NCBI GenBank assembly: GCA_965220425.1 | Contig: OZ244830.1 | Span: 3,968,001-4,032,000 of the forward strand | Origin: Azophilus sp965220425 | GTDB taxonomy: Bacteria; Pseudomonadota; Gammaproteobacteria; Pseudomonadales; Azotimanducaceae | Length of the DNA: 64,000 nt | Direction of reading: 5' to 3' | Part shown: positions 19,762 through 28,400 of the stretch, piece after piece | Numbering within the stretch: the stretch's first letter is position 1 | Layout of the letters: each line of letters begins with the position of its first letter | Translations under genes and position numbers: made by a program | Notes under the pieces: generated by a model | Database searches by the model: none | The model's input: the letters and a program-made list of their open reading frames with translations, nothing else | Told to the model about the DNA's origin: nothing

Positions 19762-20463
19762 TCACACGCCGTCAGCGCCCGAGTCCTCGACAATGGCGCC
19801 GTCCCTCAGATTTACCCTGCGATGAGCGTACTTCATGACCATGGGATCGTGGGTGGCCGTCAGTACGGAGACGCCCCGCTCCTCGTTGAGTCGTCGCAAC
19901 AACCGCAACAGGTCCTCGGTGGTGGCGGAGTCGAGATTGGCGCTCGGTTCGTCGGCGAGCAGCAGCACCGGGTCGGTGACGATGGCGCGGGCGATTGCCA
20001 CCCGCTGTTGCTGGCCGGCGGACAGTTCGCCGGGACGGCGGTGCGCGAGATCCGCCATGTCAAGCGCAGCCAGCGTGGCCCCGGCTCGCTCTGCGCGCTC
20101 GGCGGGCGCGACACCCTGCAATTGCATGATGAACTCGACGTTTTCCTGGGCCGAGAGCACCGGTATCAGGTTGTAGGATTGAAAGACGAAGCCCATCTTG
20201 GCGAGACGCAGGTCTGACAACTGGGTCTCGTTGAGGTCGTTCAGCGCTACGCCGTCCACCATGACCGTTCCCGAATCCGGCCGGTCCAGCCCACCCAGTA
20301 TATTCAGCAGGGTCGACTTGCCGGAGCCGGAAGGGCCCGCAAGGCTCACGAAATCCCCCCGCGAAAATGTAAAGTCCACGCCGCGCAGTGCATGCACGGG
20401 CACCGATTCCTCCTGGTAGGTACGGGTTATGCCCGAACAGAGGGCAACTGCGTCGTTGTTCAT
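19762..20463 (-). CDS. ABC transporter ATP-binding protein (LolD/MacB type)
   Basis: A 233-residue ATPase with Walker A GPSGSGKST (residues near 44), Q-loop FVFQSYNLIPVLSAQENV, signature ELSAGQQQRVAIARA, Walker B VLLLADEPSANLD and H-loop TATHD. The Q-loop sequence and the short length are typical of the LolD/MacB/FtsE branch, which pairs with FtsX-fold permeases and drives mechanotransmission rather than pore transport. Its ATG overlaps the stop of the permease gene before it (ATGA). The likely partners are the three permeases encoded next to it. Confidence 0.93.
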   Translation of the reverse strand: MNNDAVALCSGITRTYQEESVPVHALRGVDFTFSRGDFVSLAGPSGSGKSTLLNILGGLDRPDSGTVMVDGVALNDLNETQLSDLRLAKMGFVFQSYNLIPVLSAQENVEFIMQLQGVAPAERAERAGATLAALDMADLAHRRPGELSAGQQQRVAIARAIVTDPVLLLADEPSANLDSATTEDLLRLLRRLNEERGVSVLTATHDPMVMKYAHRRVNLRDGAIVEDSGADGV

Positions 20464-21671
20464 CGCCTGAGCGCCTCCAATGGTTTTATCCTGACAACGC
20501 GCATGGCCGGGTACAGGCTTGCGACCACACCCAGAAAAACGCTCATCACTCCAATCAACACAATATCGTCCGCAAGCGGAACCGGCACCAGCTTGCCGCG
20601 CATGCCGAAGGCTTCGATGCCCTCGGCCCACTGCGTCAGGTCGATGCCATCGCCCATGGCAAGCACCGCCAGCCACCCCGCCGTGATTCCCACTGCCACA
20701 CCGATGAGCATCAACACGCTCGACTCCAGCACGACCTGCGCTACGACGCCCCGGGGACGCATCCCCAGCGCCCGCAGCATGCCCAGTTCGCGGACCCGCT
20801 CCATGACCGAAGTGATCAGCGTGTTCACCAGCCCGAACACCAGCGCGCCCATCATGATGAAATACCAGATGAAAAAGGCCGAATCGGCGAAGACGAACAT
20901 GGCCGCCGCCTGGGGTTCCAGTTCCTGCCAGTTGAGTACGTCGAGTCCCGTGAAGAATTCCACGAGGCTTGCCTTGAGCTGAAAAAGTACGGGCTCCCGA
21001 CGCAGCCTGATGGATATCTCCGTGTACACATCGGCGCCGACCATCTTCTGCAACCTGTCCACGCCGGTGAATACGAACAATTTCTCGAGTCCGGTGCCGT
21101 CGGCATCGTAGAGCCCGGCAATGCGGAAGCCGGATTCGCGATTCAGACCGTCAGCGCCCTGGGTAATGATGACCAGGCGCCGTCCCGCACCCGTCTCGAG
21201 CTGGTCCGCCAGCGCCCGGCCGACCAGGATGCGGCCGTCGGACGCATCGGCCAGACGCTCGCCCTCGACCGCCACGCTGCCGATGAACGAAATGTGTTCC
21301 TGTTCCGGGTCGATGCCGACAAACTGCACGCCCCGGGTGCCGCGCTCGCTCATGATGACCGCCGGCACCCGCACCCGGGCGGCCCACCCGGCCAGCGCCT
21401 CTTCGTCCACGTCCGGACGCCAGTTCTCCGCCAGTGCGAAGCTCTTCTGGATATTGGGATCGTCCAGATAGCCGGGAGCCAGTATCTTCACATGGCCGGT
21501 GAGATTGGCTACCGCCGCGTCGGCCATGTCGTACTGAAACCCGCGGATGAGCGAACTCGTGCAGACAACCGCCCCCACGGCCACGACGATCGCGGCCAGC
21601 AACATGCCGTTGCGCCGCTTGTGACGGAGGATGTTGCGCACCGATAGCTGGAACAGGAGTCTCAAAGGCAT
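20460..21671 (-). CDS. FtsX-type ABC permease, LolC/E-like (third permease)
   Basis: A 403-residue permease of the MacB/LolCE fold. One membrane segment follows the start (RRNGMLLAAIVVAVGAVVC), then a large periplasmic MacB-like domain with the family motif GRALADQLETGAG. Three C-terminal segments follow, starting at FIWYFIMMGALVFGLVNTLI and continuing through ERVRELGMLRALGMRPRG, the coupling helix motif. The stop overlaps the ATPase start, and the start lies only 5 bases after the previous permease stop. It is more diverged from the other two permeases than they are from each other. Confidence 0.9.
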   Translation of the reverse strand: MPLRLLFQLSVRNILRHKRRNGMLLAAIVVAVGAVVCTSSLIRGFQYDMADAAVANLTGHVKILAPGYLDDPNIQKSFALAENWRPDVDEEALAGWAARVRVPAVIMSERGTRGVQFVGIDPEQEHISFIGSVAVEGERLADASDGRILVGRALADQLETGAGRRLVIITQGADGLNRESGFRIAGLYDADGTGLEKLFVFTGVDRLQKMVGADVYTEISIRLRREPVLFQLKASLVEFFTGLDVLNWQELEPQAAAMFVFADSAFFIWYFIMMGALVFGLVNTLITSVMERVRELGMLRALGMRPRGVVAQVVLESSVLMLIGVAVGITAGWLAVLAMGDGIDLTQWAEGIEAFGMRGKLVPVPLADDIVLIGVMSVFLGVVASLYPAMRVVRIKPLEALRR

Positions 21672-21676
21672 CGGAT

Positions 21677-22954
21677 CTATTCCTGGACTCTCAAGGCTTC
21701 GACGCAGCGCAGCCGCCAGAGCCGTAAAGAGGGGACGAGCAGCGCCAGTTGCGTTCCCGCAAAAAGGGCAACGCCCGAAACCCAGGCCGCTTCGCGGCTG
21801 AAATGCGGATACAGGCGGTCGGGCATGTGCATGGAGGCAAGCAGTTCGTCGGCATCGAGCGGCAGCGGCATGCCCCAGATCCCCAGGGGCACGATCATCG
21901 CGGCGCAGACCCCAAGCGCGATAGCCATGCCCAGCGCCCAGAGCCACGCGGCTTCCACCTGCAGCCCGAACAGGATCCTGCCGGGACGCATGCCGATGGC
22001 CTTCAACATGCCGAACTCCTGGGTGCGTTCGAATATCGTCATCATGAAAGCGTTGACGACGCTGAAAATGACGATGACGGAGATGACCGCAAAGAAAAGC
22101 CAGGTTCCGGCCAGCTTGAGGCCGATGAACTGCTCGGCATCGGGCATCAGATCCTTCCAGTCCAGGGTCTTCCAATCGCCGGCCGCAACGGCTACGCGGC
22201 GCGCGAGCTCGAGGCTGTCCTGTACGCGGTCGGTAACGACCACGAGGGCGTGCGCTTCGTCCGGCTCGAGGTTCCAGGCTTCCCGGAAATCCGCCAGTGA
22301 GATCTGCACGAACGACCGGTCGACCGCGACCGTTCCGGTCTGGAAGATACCAACGACTTCCGCGGCCAGAGCCGCCACACCCCCTTCCTTCGCCGTACCG
22401 AGAACAACGAGTTCTTCCCCAACGGACACGCCGAGGTTCCTTGCCAGTACCGAGCCGATGAACGCTTCGCCGGAAGCAACCAGATAGCGCCCGTCGCGAA
22501 CCGCAACCGGTATCGTCGACCACTCGGCTTCCCGACTTGCCTCGACGCCCATCACAAGGGCGGCGAAGCTGCGCTCTTCCGTGGATACCAGCGCCGTGGC
22601 CTGTCCGCGCAGGGTGGCATTGGCGACGCCCGGCAAACTCTCGATACGCGCGCGCATTTCCATAGCGTCTTCGAGCACATTCTCCAGGCGGGGGTTGTCC
22701 TCGTACTCGGGATGCTGAACCTGGACGTGACCGACCATCATGCGGGCGCCGTTGTCGATCATCAGGGTGAAGGTGCCGCCCTGCAGCGACTGGGCGATGA
22801 TCAGCATCCAGGCGGCGAAGCCGACCCCGCCCGCCATGAGCCAGGTGCGGCGCCGGTTCCGCCACAGGTTGCGCCATGCCACGGCAGCCGTGCCGAGGGC
22901 GCCGATGCGGTCCCCCAACGCGGCGCGCCGCGCAGAAATGGTTGCTTCAGCCAT
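21677..22954 (-). CDS. FtsX-type ABC permease (second permease)
   Basis: A 425-residue MacB/LolCE-fold permease. AWRNLWRNRRRTWLMAGGVG near residue 26 leads into the first membrane helix. The periplasmic domain contains GSVLARNLGVSVGEELVVLG and the FtsX block ERTQEFGMLKAIGMRPGRI near residue 310 contacts the ATPase. It is clearly paralogous to the upstream permease, with the same AWRNLWRN opening, same length and the same ERT-EFGML-AIGMRPGRI motif, so the two probably arose by tandem duplication and may form a heterodimer, as LolC and LolE do. Confidence 0.9.
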   Translation of the reverse strand: MAEATISARRAALGDRIGALGTAAVAWRNLWRNRRRTWLMAGGVGFAAWMLIIAQSLQGGTFTLMIDNGARMMVGHVQVQHPEYEDNPRLENVLEDAMEMRARIESLPGVANATLRGQATALVSTEERSFAALVMGVEASREAEWSTIPVAVRDGRYLVASGEAFIGSVLARNLGVSVGEELVVLGTAKEGGVAALAAEVVGIFQTGTVAVDRSFVQISLADFREAWNLEPDEAHALVVVTDRVQDSLELARRVAVAAGDWKTLDWKDLMPDAEQFIGLKLAGTWLFFAVISVIVIFSVVNAFMMTIFERTQEFGMLKAIGMRPGRILFGLQVEAAWLWALGMAIALGVCAAMIVPLGIWGMPLPLDADELLASMHMPDRLYPHFSREAAWVSGVALFAGTQLALLVPSLRLWRLRCVEALRVQE

Positions 22955-22996
22955 GGCTCCGACCCCGTTGTTCCTTCAATCCGCCGGATACTGAAT

Positions 22997-24268
22997 TCAT
23001 TCTTCCGCCCGCAGGGCCGTGACCGGTTGCAGCCTGCGGATGCGCAGCGACGGAATCAGCGCCGCAATCTGGGTGCCGACGAACATGACCGCGGGGGCTA
23101 CCCCGAGCCCGATCGTCGTCGTCTTCGTATACAGCCGGTCGGGAACGTACATCGACTCGGCCAGGGAACTCATCTCCTCGCCCAGATACAGGCCGTTGAT
23201 CTGAAGCCAGATAACAGCCGGCAGAACCAGCACCAGACCCATGGCGACGCCGAGCACCCAGACGAAGGTGGCCTCGATCTGAACCATCAGCACGATCCTG
23301 CCCGGACGCATGCCGATCGCCCGCAACATGCCGAATTCACGAGTACGCTCGAACACCGTCATGATGAAGGAGTTCACGACGCTGAAGATGACGACGATGG
23401 TGATGAAGCCATAGATAAAATAGCCGCCGATCCGGTCGAGTTCAATGCCCTGCTTCACGTCCGGCAGCACCTCGTCCCAGTTCCTGGCCGTCAGCGGCTC
23501 CGGCAACCAGCCGTTCAGGTCGCGGGCCAGCCGCCCGCTTTCGGTCATTCGCCCGGCCCTGATCGCAAGCGTATGCGCCTCGTCGCCCAAGCCGAAGGCA
23601 TCCTGCACAGTCGCGAGCGGCGCCGCGACCATGGCCCGGTCGAGGTCCGGAATTCCGGTTCGGAACACACCCACCACATTCAGCGCCAACGCGGCGACAC
23701 CGCCTTCCCTGCCCGTTCCGAGCAGGACTATTTCACCCCCAACGCCCACGTCGAGGTTGCTTGCCAGGATTTCCCCCACCATGACATCCTCACCGCCCGC
23801 TATGGTCCGTCCCTCGGCGACCCGGTCGAAGAATCGAACCGTTCGGCGTTCCCGCTCCGGGTCGACACCGAGAACCCGGGCGCCGAAGGCGCGCTCTTCC
23901 GCGGAGACCAGGGCAAAGGCTTCGACCCTCGGCGCGACCGATTCGATCCCGGGCAGCCGCTCGAGCCGCCTCACCAGCGGCGTTACGGCTTCCACGGTCT
24001 GCTCGAAGCGCGTGTCTTCCACATAGTCGCGATTCTGGATCTGCAGATGGCCGCTCAGGAGCGCGGTCGCGTTGTCGATCATCTGGACGTAGGCGCCCTG
24101 TTGAAACGACATCGCGAATACGATCAGGACGACGGCGAATGCAATGCCCCCGGCGGTCAGCCAGGTACGGCGGCCGTTGCGCCACAGGTTGCGCCAGGCG
24201 ACCGCGGGCAGCAGGGGTCGGCCGGCACGCACGTCGCGGCGGCCGGCCGGTGCGGCGGCCTCAGCCAC
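22997..24268 (-). CDS. FtsX-type ABC permease (first permease)
   Basis: A 423-residue MacB/LolCE-fold permease. I place the start at the GTG of 24268, whose bases overlap the stop of the LolA-like gene (GTGGCTGA); the protein then begins VAEAAAPAGRR, parallel to MAEATISARRA in its paralogue. Later conserved blocks are VAWRNLWRNGRRTWLTAGGI and ERTREFGMLRAIGMRPGRIV. No ATG occurs at a sensible position; the only long upstream extension is out-of-frame overlap with the LolA-like gene. The duplicated pair of permeases shares one ATPase. Confidence 0.88.
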   Translation of the reverse strand: MAEAAAPAGRRDVRAGRPLLPAVAWRNLWRNGRRTWLTAGGIAFAVVLIVFAMSFQQGAYVQMIDNATALLSGHLQIQNRDYVEDTRFEQTVEAVTPLVRRLERLPGIESVAPRVEAFALVSAEERAFGARVLGVDPERERRTVRFFDRVAEGRTIAGGEDVMVGEILASNLDVGVGGEIVLLGTGREGGVAALALNVVGVFRTGIPDLDRAMVAAPLATVQDAFGLGDEAHTLAIRAGRMTESGRLARDLNGWLPEPLTARNWDEVLPDVKQGIELDRIGGYFIYGFITIVVIFSVVNSFIMTVFERTREFGMLRAIGMRPGRIVLMVQIEATFVWVLGVAMGLVLVLPAVIWLQINGLYLGEEMSSLAESMYVPDRLYTKTTTIGLGVAPAVMFVGTQIAALIPSLRIRRLQPVTALRAEE

Positions 24269-25061
24269 CGCGCCTGCCACCGCTTTCCTGAGCCGCACCG
24301 CTTTGCAGGGTAAAGGTGGTGAACAGGCGATCCTCAAGCGAAAGGTCGAAATCCACCCTGAGGTACTCCACTTCGGTGTAGTGGTCGGATTCATCCAGTT
24401 TCGACATACGCATGCGGGTCGGCATCGTGCGCCCACCGAAATCCCTGATCTCAAGGGTTTCCATGCGTTTCAACGGCTTAAGATCCTGATCGTAGAAAGT
24501 TTGTAACAACAACACGCTGTCGTCGCGCACCACCCACTCTTCCTTGCCCCAGACGACGGGGGCCGAGTCGAACGGCACCGCCTCGATGGTGTAGACGGCA
24601 TGACCATCTTCTGCCCCAACCTCGGCAACGGCAAGCGAGTAGTGATGCAACAGGTTATCGCTGCGCGACAGGTCGTTGTAAGAGAAGTCGGACCCAGCCC
24701 AGCTTTGCGACATCAGGCTGAACGGAAGCCTGATAACGCGGTTGAGCTTTGGCGTGTAAGTCCACATTTTTTCGCTATTTTTTAAAATCGCATTGCCGGC
24801 ATCTTTGGCGGGCGCCGTGAAGCGGATCAGCGCATCCGCTCGGCCACGCGTCCAGGCGACCAGGGACGATGTGCGCTGCCAGTCCGGCCGGTGGATCAAC
24901 ATGCGCAACTCGGCGTAGGACGTCGCGCTGCGGGTGTTGTCGATTGCCGCCGCAACCAGTTCGTAAGGGTCCGGCGTACCGGCTGCCCCACCCGCAACGC
25001 CACCGGCGAGGAAACAGGCCGCGCCGGCACGGACGAGTCGGTGGACCAGGGGGAATCGCAT
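24261..25061 (-). CDS. LolA-like outer-membrane lipoprotein-sorting protein
   Basis: A 266-residue periplasmic protein with a signal peptide (MRFPLVHRLVRAGAACFLAG). It resembles the LolA-like family PF17131: MLIHRPDWQRTSSLVAWTRG, NAILKNSEKMWTYTPKLNRV and FSLMSQSWAGSDFSYNDLSR are its signature stretches, and a unique hydrophobic cavity is expected. The start at 25061 has GGTGA 5 bases upstream; the in-frame ATG four codons earlier lacks this. It is first in the operon with three permeases, one ATPase and one outer-membrane protein, so the system may export a lipid or lipoprotein, by analogy with LolABCDE. Confidence 0.85.
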   Translation of the reverse strand: MRFPLVHRLVRAGAACFLAGGVAGGAAGTPDPYELVAAAIDNTRSATSYAELRMLIHRPDWQRTSSLVAWTRGRADALIRFTAPAKDAGNAILKNSEKMWTYTPKLNRVIRLPFSLMSQSWAGSDFSYNDLSRSDNLLHHYSLAVAEVGAEDGHAVYTIEAVPFDSAPVVWGKEEWVVRDDSVLLLQTFYDQDLKPLKRMETLEIRDFGGRTMPTRMRMSKLDESDHYTEVEYLRVDFDLSLEDRLFTTFTLQSGAAQESGGRRGG

Positions 25062-25470
25062 TGATATCACCATGTAGCCAAGTTACTCGACAAATTGTAC
25101 GCATTCACCTGACGGGCCGCATTTCGGCGGAACTATCCGCGGCCCTTTACGGCCAAACCACCGACTCGACAACGAGCTTCCCAACGTAAATGTTCAGAGA
25201 GTGCGCAGCAAGAAAATCGCGCTCAGGAGATGTCGTTATGCTCACAATTTCCATGGAATCCCCTGTGCGGCTGGAGTATATTACCCTTCCCATGATTTTC
25301 ATGGGATGCCACTCTGCATTCGCCTTCTCAGGCAAGAGAATACTCCCTCCACCAGAAACGCCGGATACGCCACCGGCAACGCACTTATCACTGTGACCGG
25401 GCTGGGCAATTGTGCGCGACGGGCGTGCGGTCCCCGCATCGCGGCCGGTACCCTTAGAGGCGATTCAAAA
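25062..25470. other. Divergent intergenic region between the Lol-like operon and the giant gene
   Basis: Both divergent transcription units must start here. An inverted repeat CCCATGA-TTT-TCATGGG (25289-25305) could be an operator. The giant reading frame stays open back to 25201, but the residues encoded there look nothing like a secretion signal, so I start the gene at 25471. Confidence 0.45.
25289..25305. promoter_or_regulatory. 7 bp inverted repeat, possible operator
   Basis: CCCATGA and TCATGGG are exact complements separated by TTT, 166 bases before the giant gene. No regulator is assigned. Confidence 0.25.
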
Positions 25471-28400
25471 ATGCAGGTGTCGCCCCGCGCGAAGCGTAAT
25501 CCATTGACGCGGCGCATTATGTTGGCGGCCCTGTTGGTTAGCTGCGCGCCACTTGCCGCCGCCCAGACCGTGACCGTCTCCGAGCCCGGGTTCAACGACG
25601 GCAATTTTCGAATTTACGTTTCCAACGTCCGCGACAGCGGATTTCGTGCCTACATGAGCGCGGCGGGCGAGGACCGGGAGGAAGGCAAGAACCCCGTCCA
25701 TTTCTTCGGCACTACCGTGTCCTGCGACCCGTTTGACTGGCCCGCGGGAGAAACCACCTTTTCGATGGATGTCTATACGCTGCCCGACCCGGCGATATTC
25801 CATTGTCCGATCGATTCGTGCGCGCCATGCCCAGGATTCAAGGAATCCCCAAACGCCACGCGGGAAGTATCCAAGAAGTGGTGCCTGTCGATGCCGGAGG
25901 AGACGTTTACCGATGGTGCGTGCCAGGGCACGGGAACCGGGACCGGCACGGGAACGGGAACCGGCACGGGAACGGGAACCGGCACGGGAACGGGAACCGG
26001 CACGGGAACGGGAACCGGCACGGGAACCGGCACGGGAACCGGCACGGGAACCGGCACGGGAACCGGCACGGGAACCGGCACAGGAACCGGCACGGGAACC
26101 GGCACAGGAACCGGCACAGGAACCGGCACAGGAACCGGGACCGGTGGCGGCGGCGGTGGCGGCGGCGGTGGCGGCGGAAGAGACCCCTGGGTCACCATTG
26201 CCGACGCCACAATCGACGAGGACGCGGGTGAGGCTCGCTTTGAGGTATCCCTCAATACCAACAGCCGCTACGACATTTCCATGGACTACACGACGGCTGA
26301 CGGAACCGCGGTGGCGGGGTCCGACTACGAGGCGACGAGCGGGACGCTGACCATCCCCAATGGTGAATTCGGCGGCACCATCGTCGTACCGATCATCGAC
26401 GACACCGACGACGAACCCGACGAGTTGTTCACGATTACCTTGAGCAACCCCGTAAGAGGGAGAATCGCAACCGGGGAGGCCACCGGTACGATCATCGACG
26501 ATGACGAGCCTCTCCCGCCGGGAGCCCCCAGTCTGAGCATCGACGACGTTACTGTCGCCGAAGATGACGGCGTAGCCCAGTTTACCGTAACACTGAGCCA
26601 CACCTTCGAGCAGACGGTTTCGGTCGACTACGCTACAGTCAGCCACAGCGCGGAAGCCGGCGCCGACTATACGCACACGTTCGGCAATCTCACCATCGAT
26701 GCAGGTTCCCTGACCGGCACGATTTCCATTCCGATCCTCGATGACTCGCTTGACGAAGCCGACGAGACATTCACCGTCATGTTGAGTAATGCGGTCAATG
26801 CAACGATTTCCGACGCGGACGGCCTGGGCGCCATTACCGACGATGACGAGCTGCCGGGAGACAGCCCCAGTCTCGGCATCAATGACGTGTCGGTTGCCGA
26901 AGACGGCGGTAGCGCCCTGTTCACCGTTACGCTCAGCGACACCTACGATGCGGCGGTAACCGTCGACTACGCCACAAGCGACGGCACGGCCGAAGCGGGC
27001 AGCGACTACACCGCTGCCTCCGGCACGCTCACCATCGATGCGGGTTCCCGTACGGATTCCCTGACCGGCACGATTTCCATTCCTACCGTCTCCGTTACGG
27101 TGCTTGACGACGAACTCGACGAACCTGACGAATCGTTCGCCGTCACCCTCAGCCAGGCGACCAATGCAACGATTGCCGACGCGGAAGGCCTCGGCACGAT
27201 CACCGACAACGACGAGCCCCCCAGCCTGGGCATCGATGACGTGTCCGTCGCCGAGGATGGCGGTAGCGCCCTGTTCACCGTTACGCTCAGCGATACCTAC
27301 GATGCGGCGGTGACCGTCGACTACGCCACAAGCGACGGCACGGCCGAAGCGGGCAGCGACTACACCGCTGCCTCCGGCACGCTCACCATCGATGCGGGTT
27401 CCCGTACGGCTACCGTCTCCGTTACGGTGCTTGACGACGAACTCGACGAACCTGACGAATCGTTCACCGTCACCCTCAGCCAGGCGACCAACGCAACGAT
27501 TGCCGACGCGGAAGGCCAGGGCACGATCACCGACAACGACGAGCCCCCCAGTCTCGGCATCAATGACGTGTCCGTCGCCGAAGACGGTGGTAGCGCCCTG
27601 TTCACCGTTACGCTCAGCGACACCTACGATGCGGCGGTAACCGTCGACTACGCCACAAACGACGGCACCGCCGAAGCGGGCAGCGACTACACCGCCGCCT
27701 CCGGCACGCTCACCATCGATGCGGGTTCCCGTACGGCTACCGTCTCCGTTACGGTGCTTGACGACGAACTCGACGAACCTGACGAATCGTTCACCGTCAC
27801 CCTCAGCCAGGCGACCAACGCAACGATTGCCGACGCGGAAGGCCAGGGCACGATCACCGACAACGACGAGCCCCCCAGTCTCGGCATCAATGACGTGTCC
27901 GTCGCCGAAGACGGTGGTAGCGCCCTGTTCACCGTTACGCTCAGCGACACCTACGATGCGGCGGTAACCGTCGACTACGCCACAAACGACGGCACCGCCG
28001 AAGCGGGCAGCGACTACACCGCCGCCTCCGGCACGCTCACCATCGATGCGGGTTCCCGTACGGCTACCGTCTCCGTTACGGTGCTTGACGACGAACTCGA
28101 CGAACCTGACGAATCGTTCACCGTCACCCTCAGCCAGGCGACCAACGCAACGATTGCCGACGCGGAAGGCATGGGCACGATCATCGACAACGACGAGCCC
28201 CCCAGTCTCGGCATCGATGACGTGTCCGTCGCCGAAGACGGCGGTAGCGTCCTGTTCACCGTTACGCTCAGCGATACCTACGATGCGGCGGTGACCGTCG
28301 ACTACGCCACAAGCGACGGCACCGCCGAAGCGGGCAGCGACTACACCGCTGCCTCCGGCACGCTCACCATCGATGCGGGTTCCCGTACGGCTACCGTCTC

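Noticed and set aside
25201..25470. Upstream extension of the giant gene to 25201
   Set aside because: The extra 90 residues lack a secretion signal, whereas the ATG at 25471 starts a classic signal peptide.
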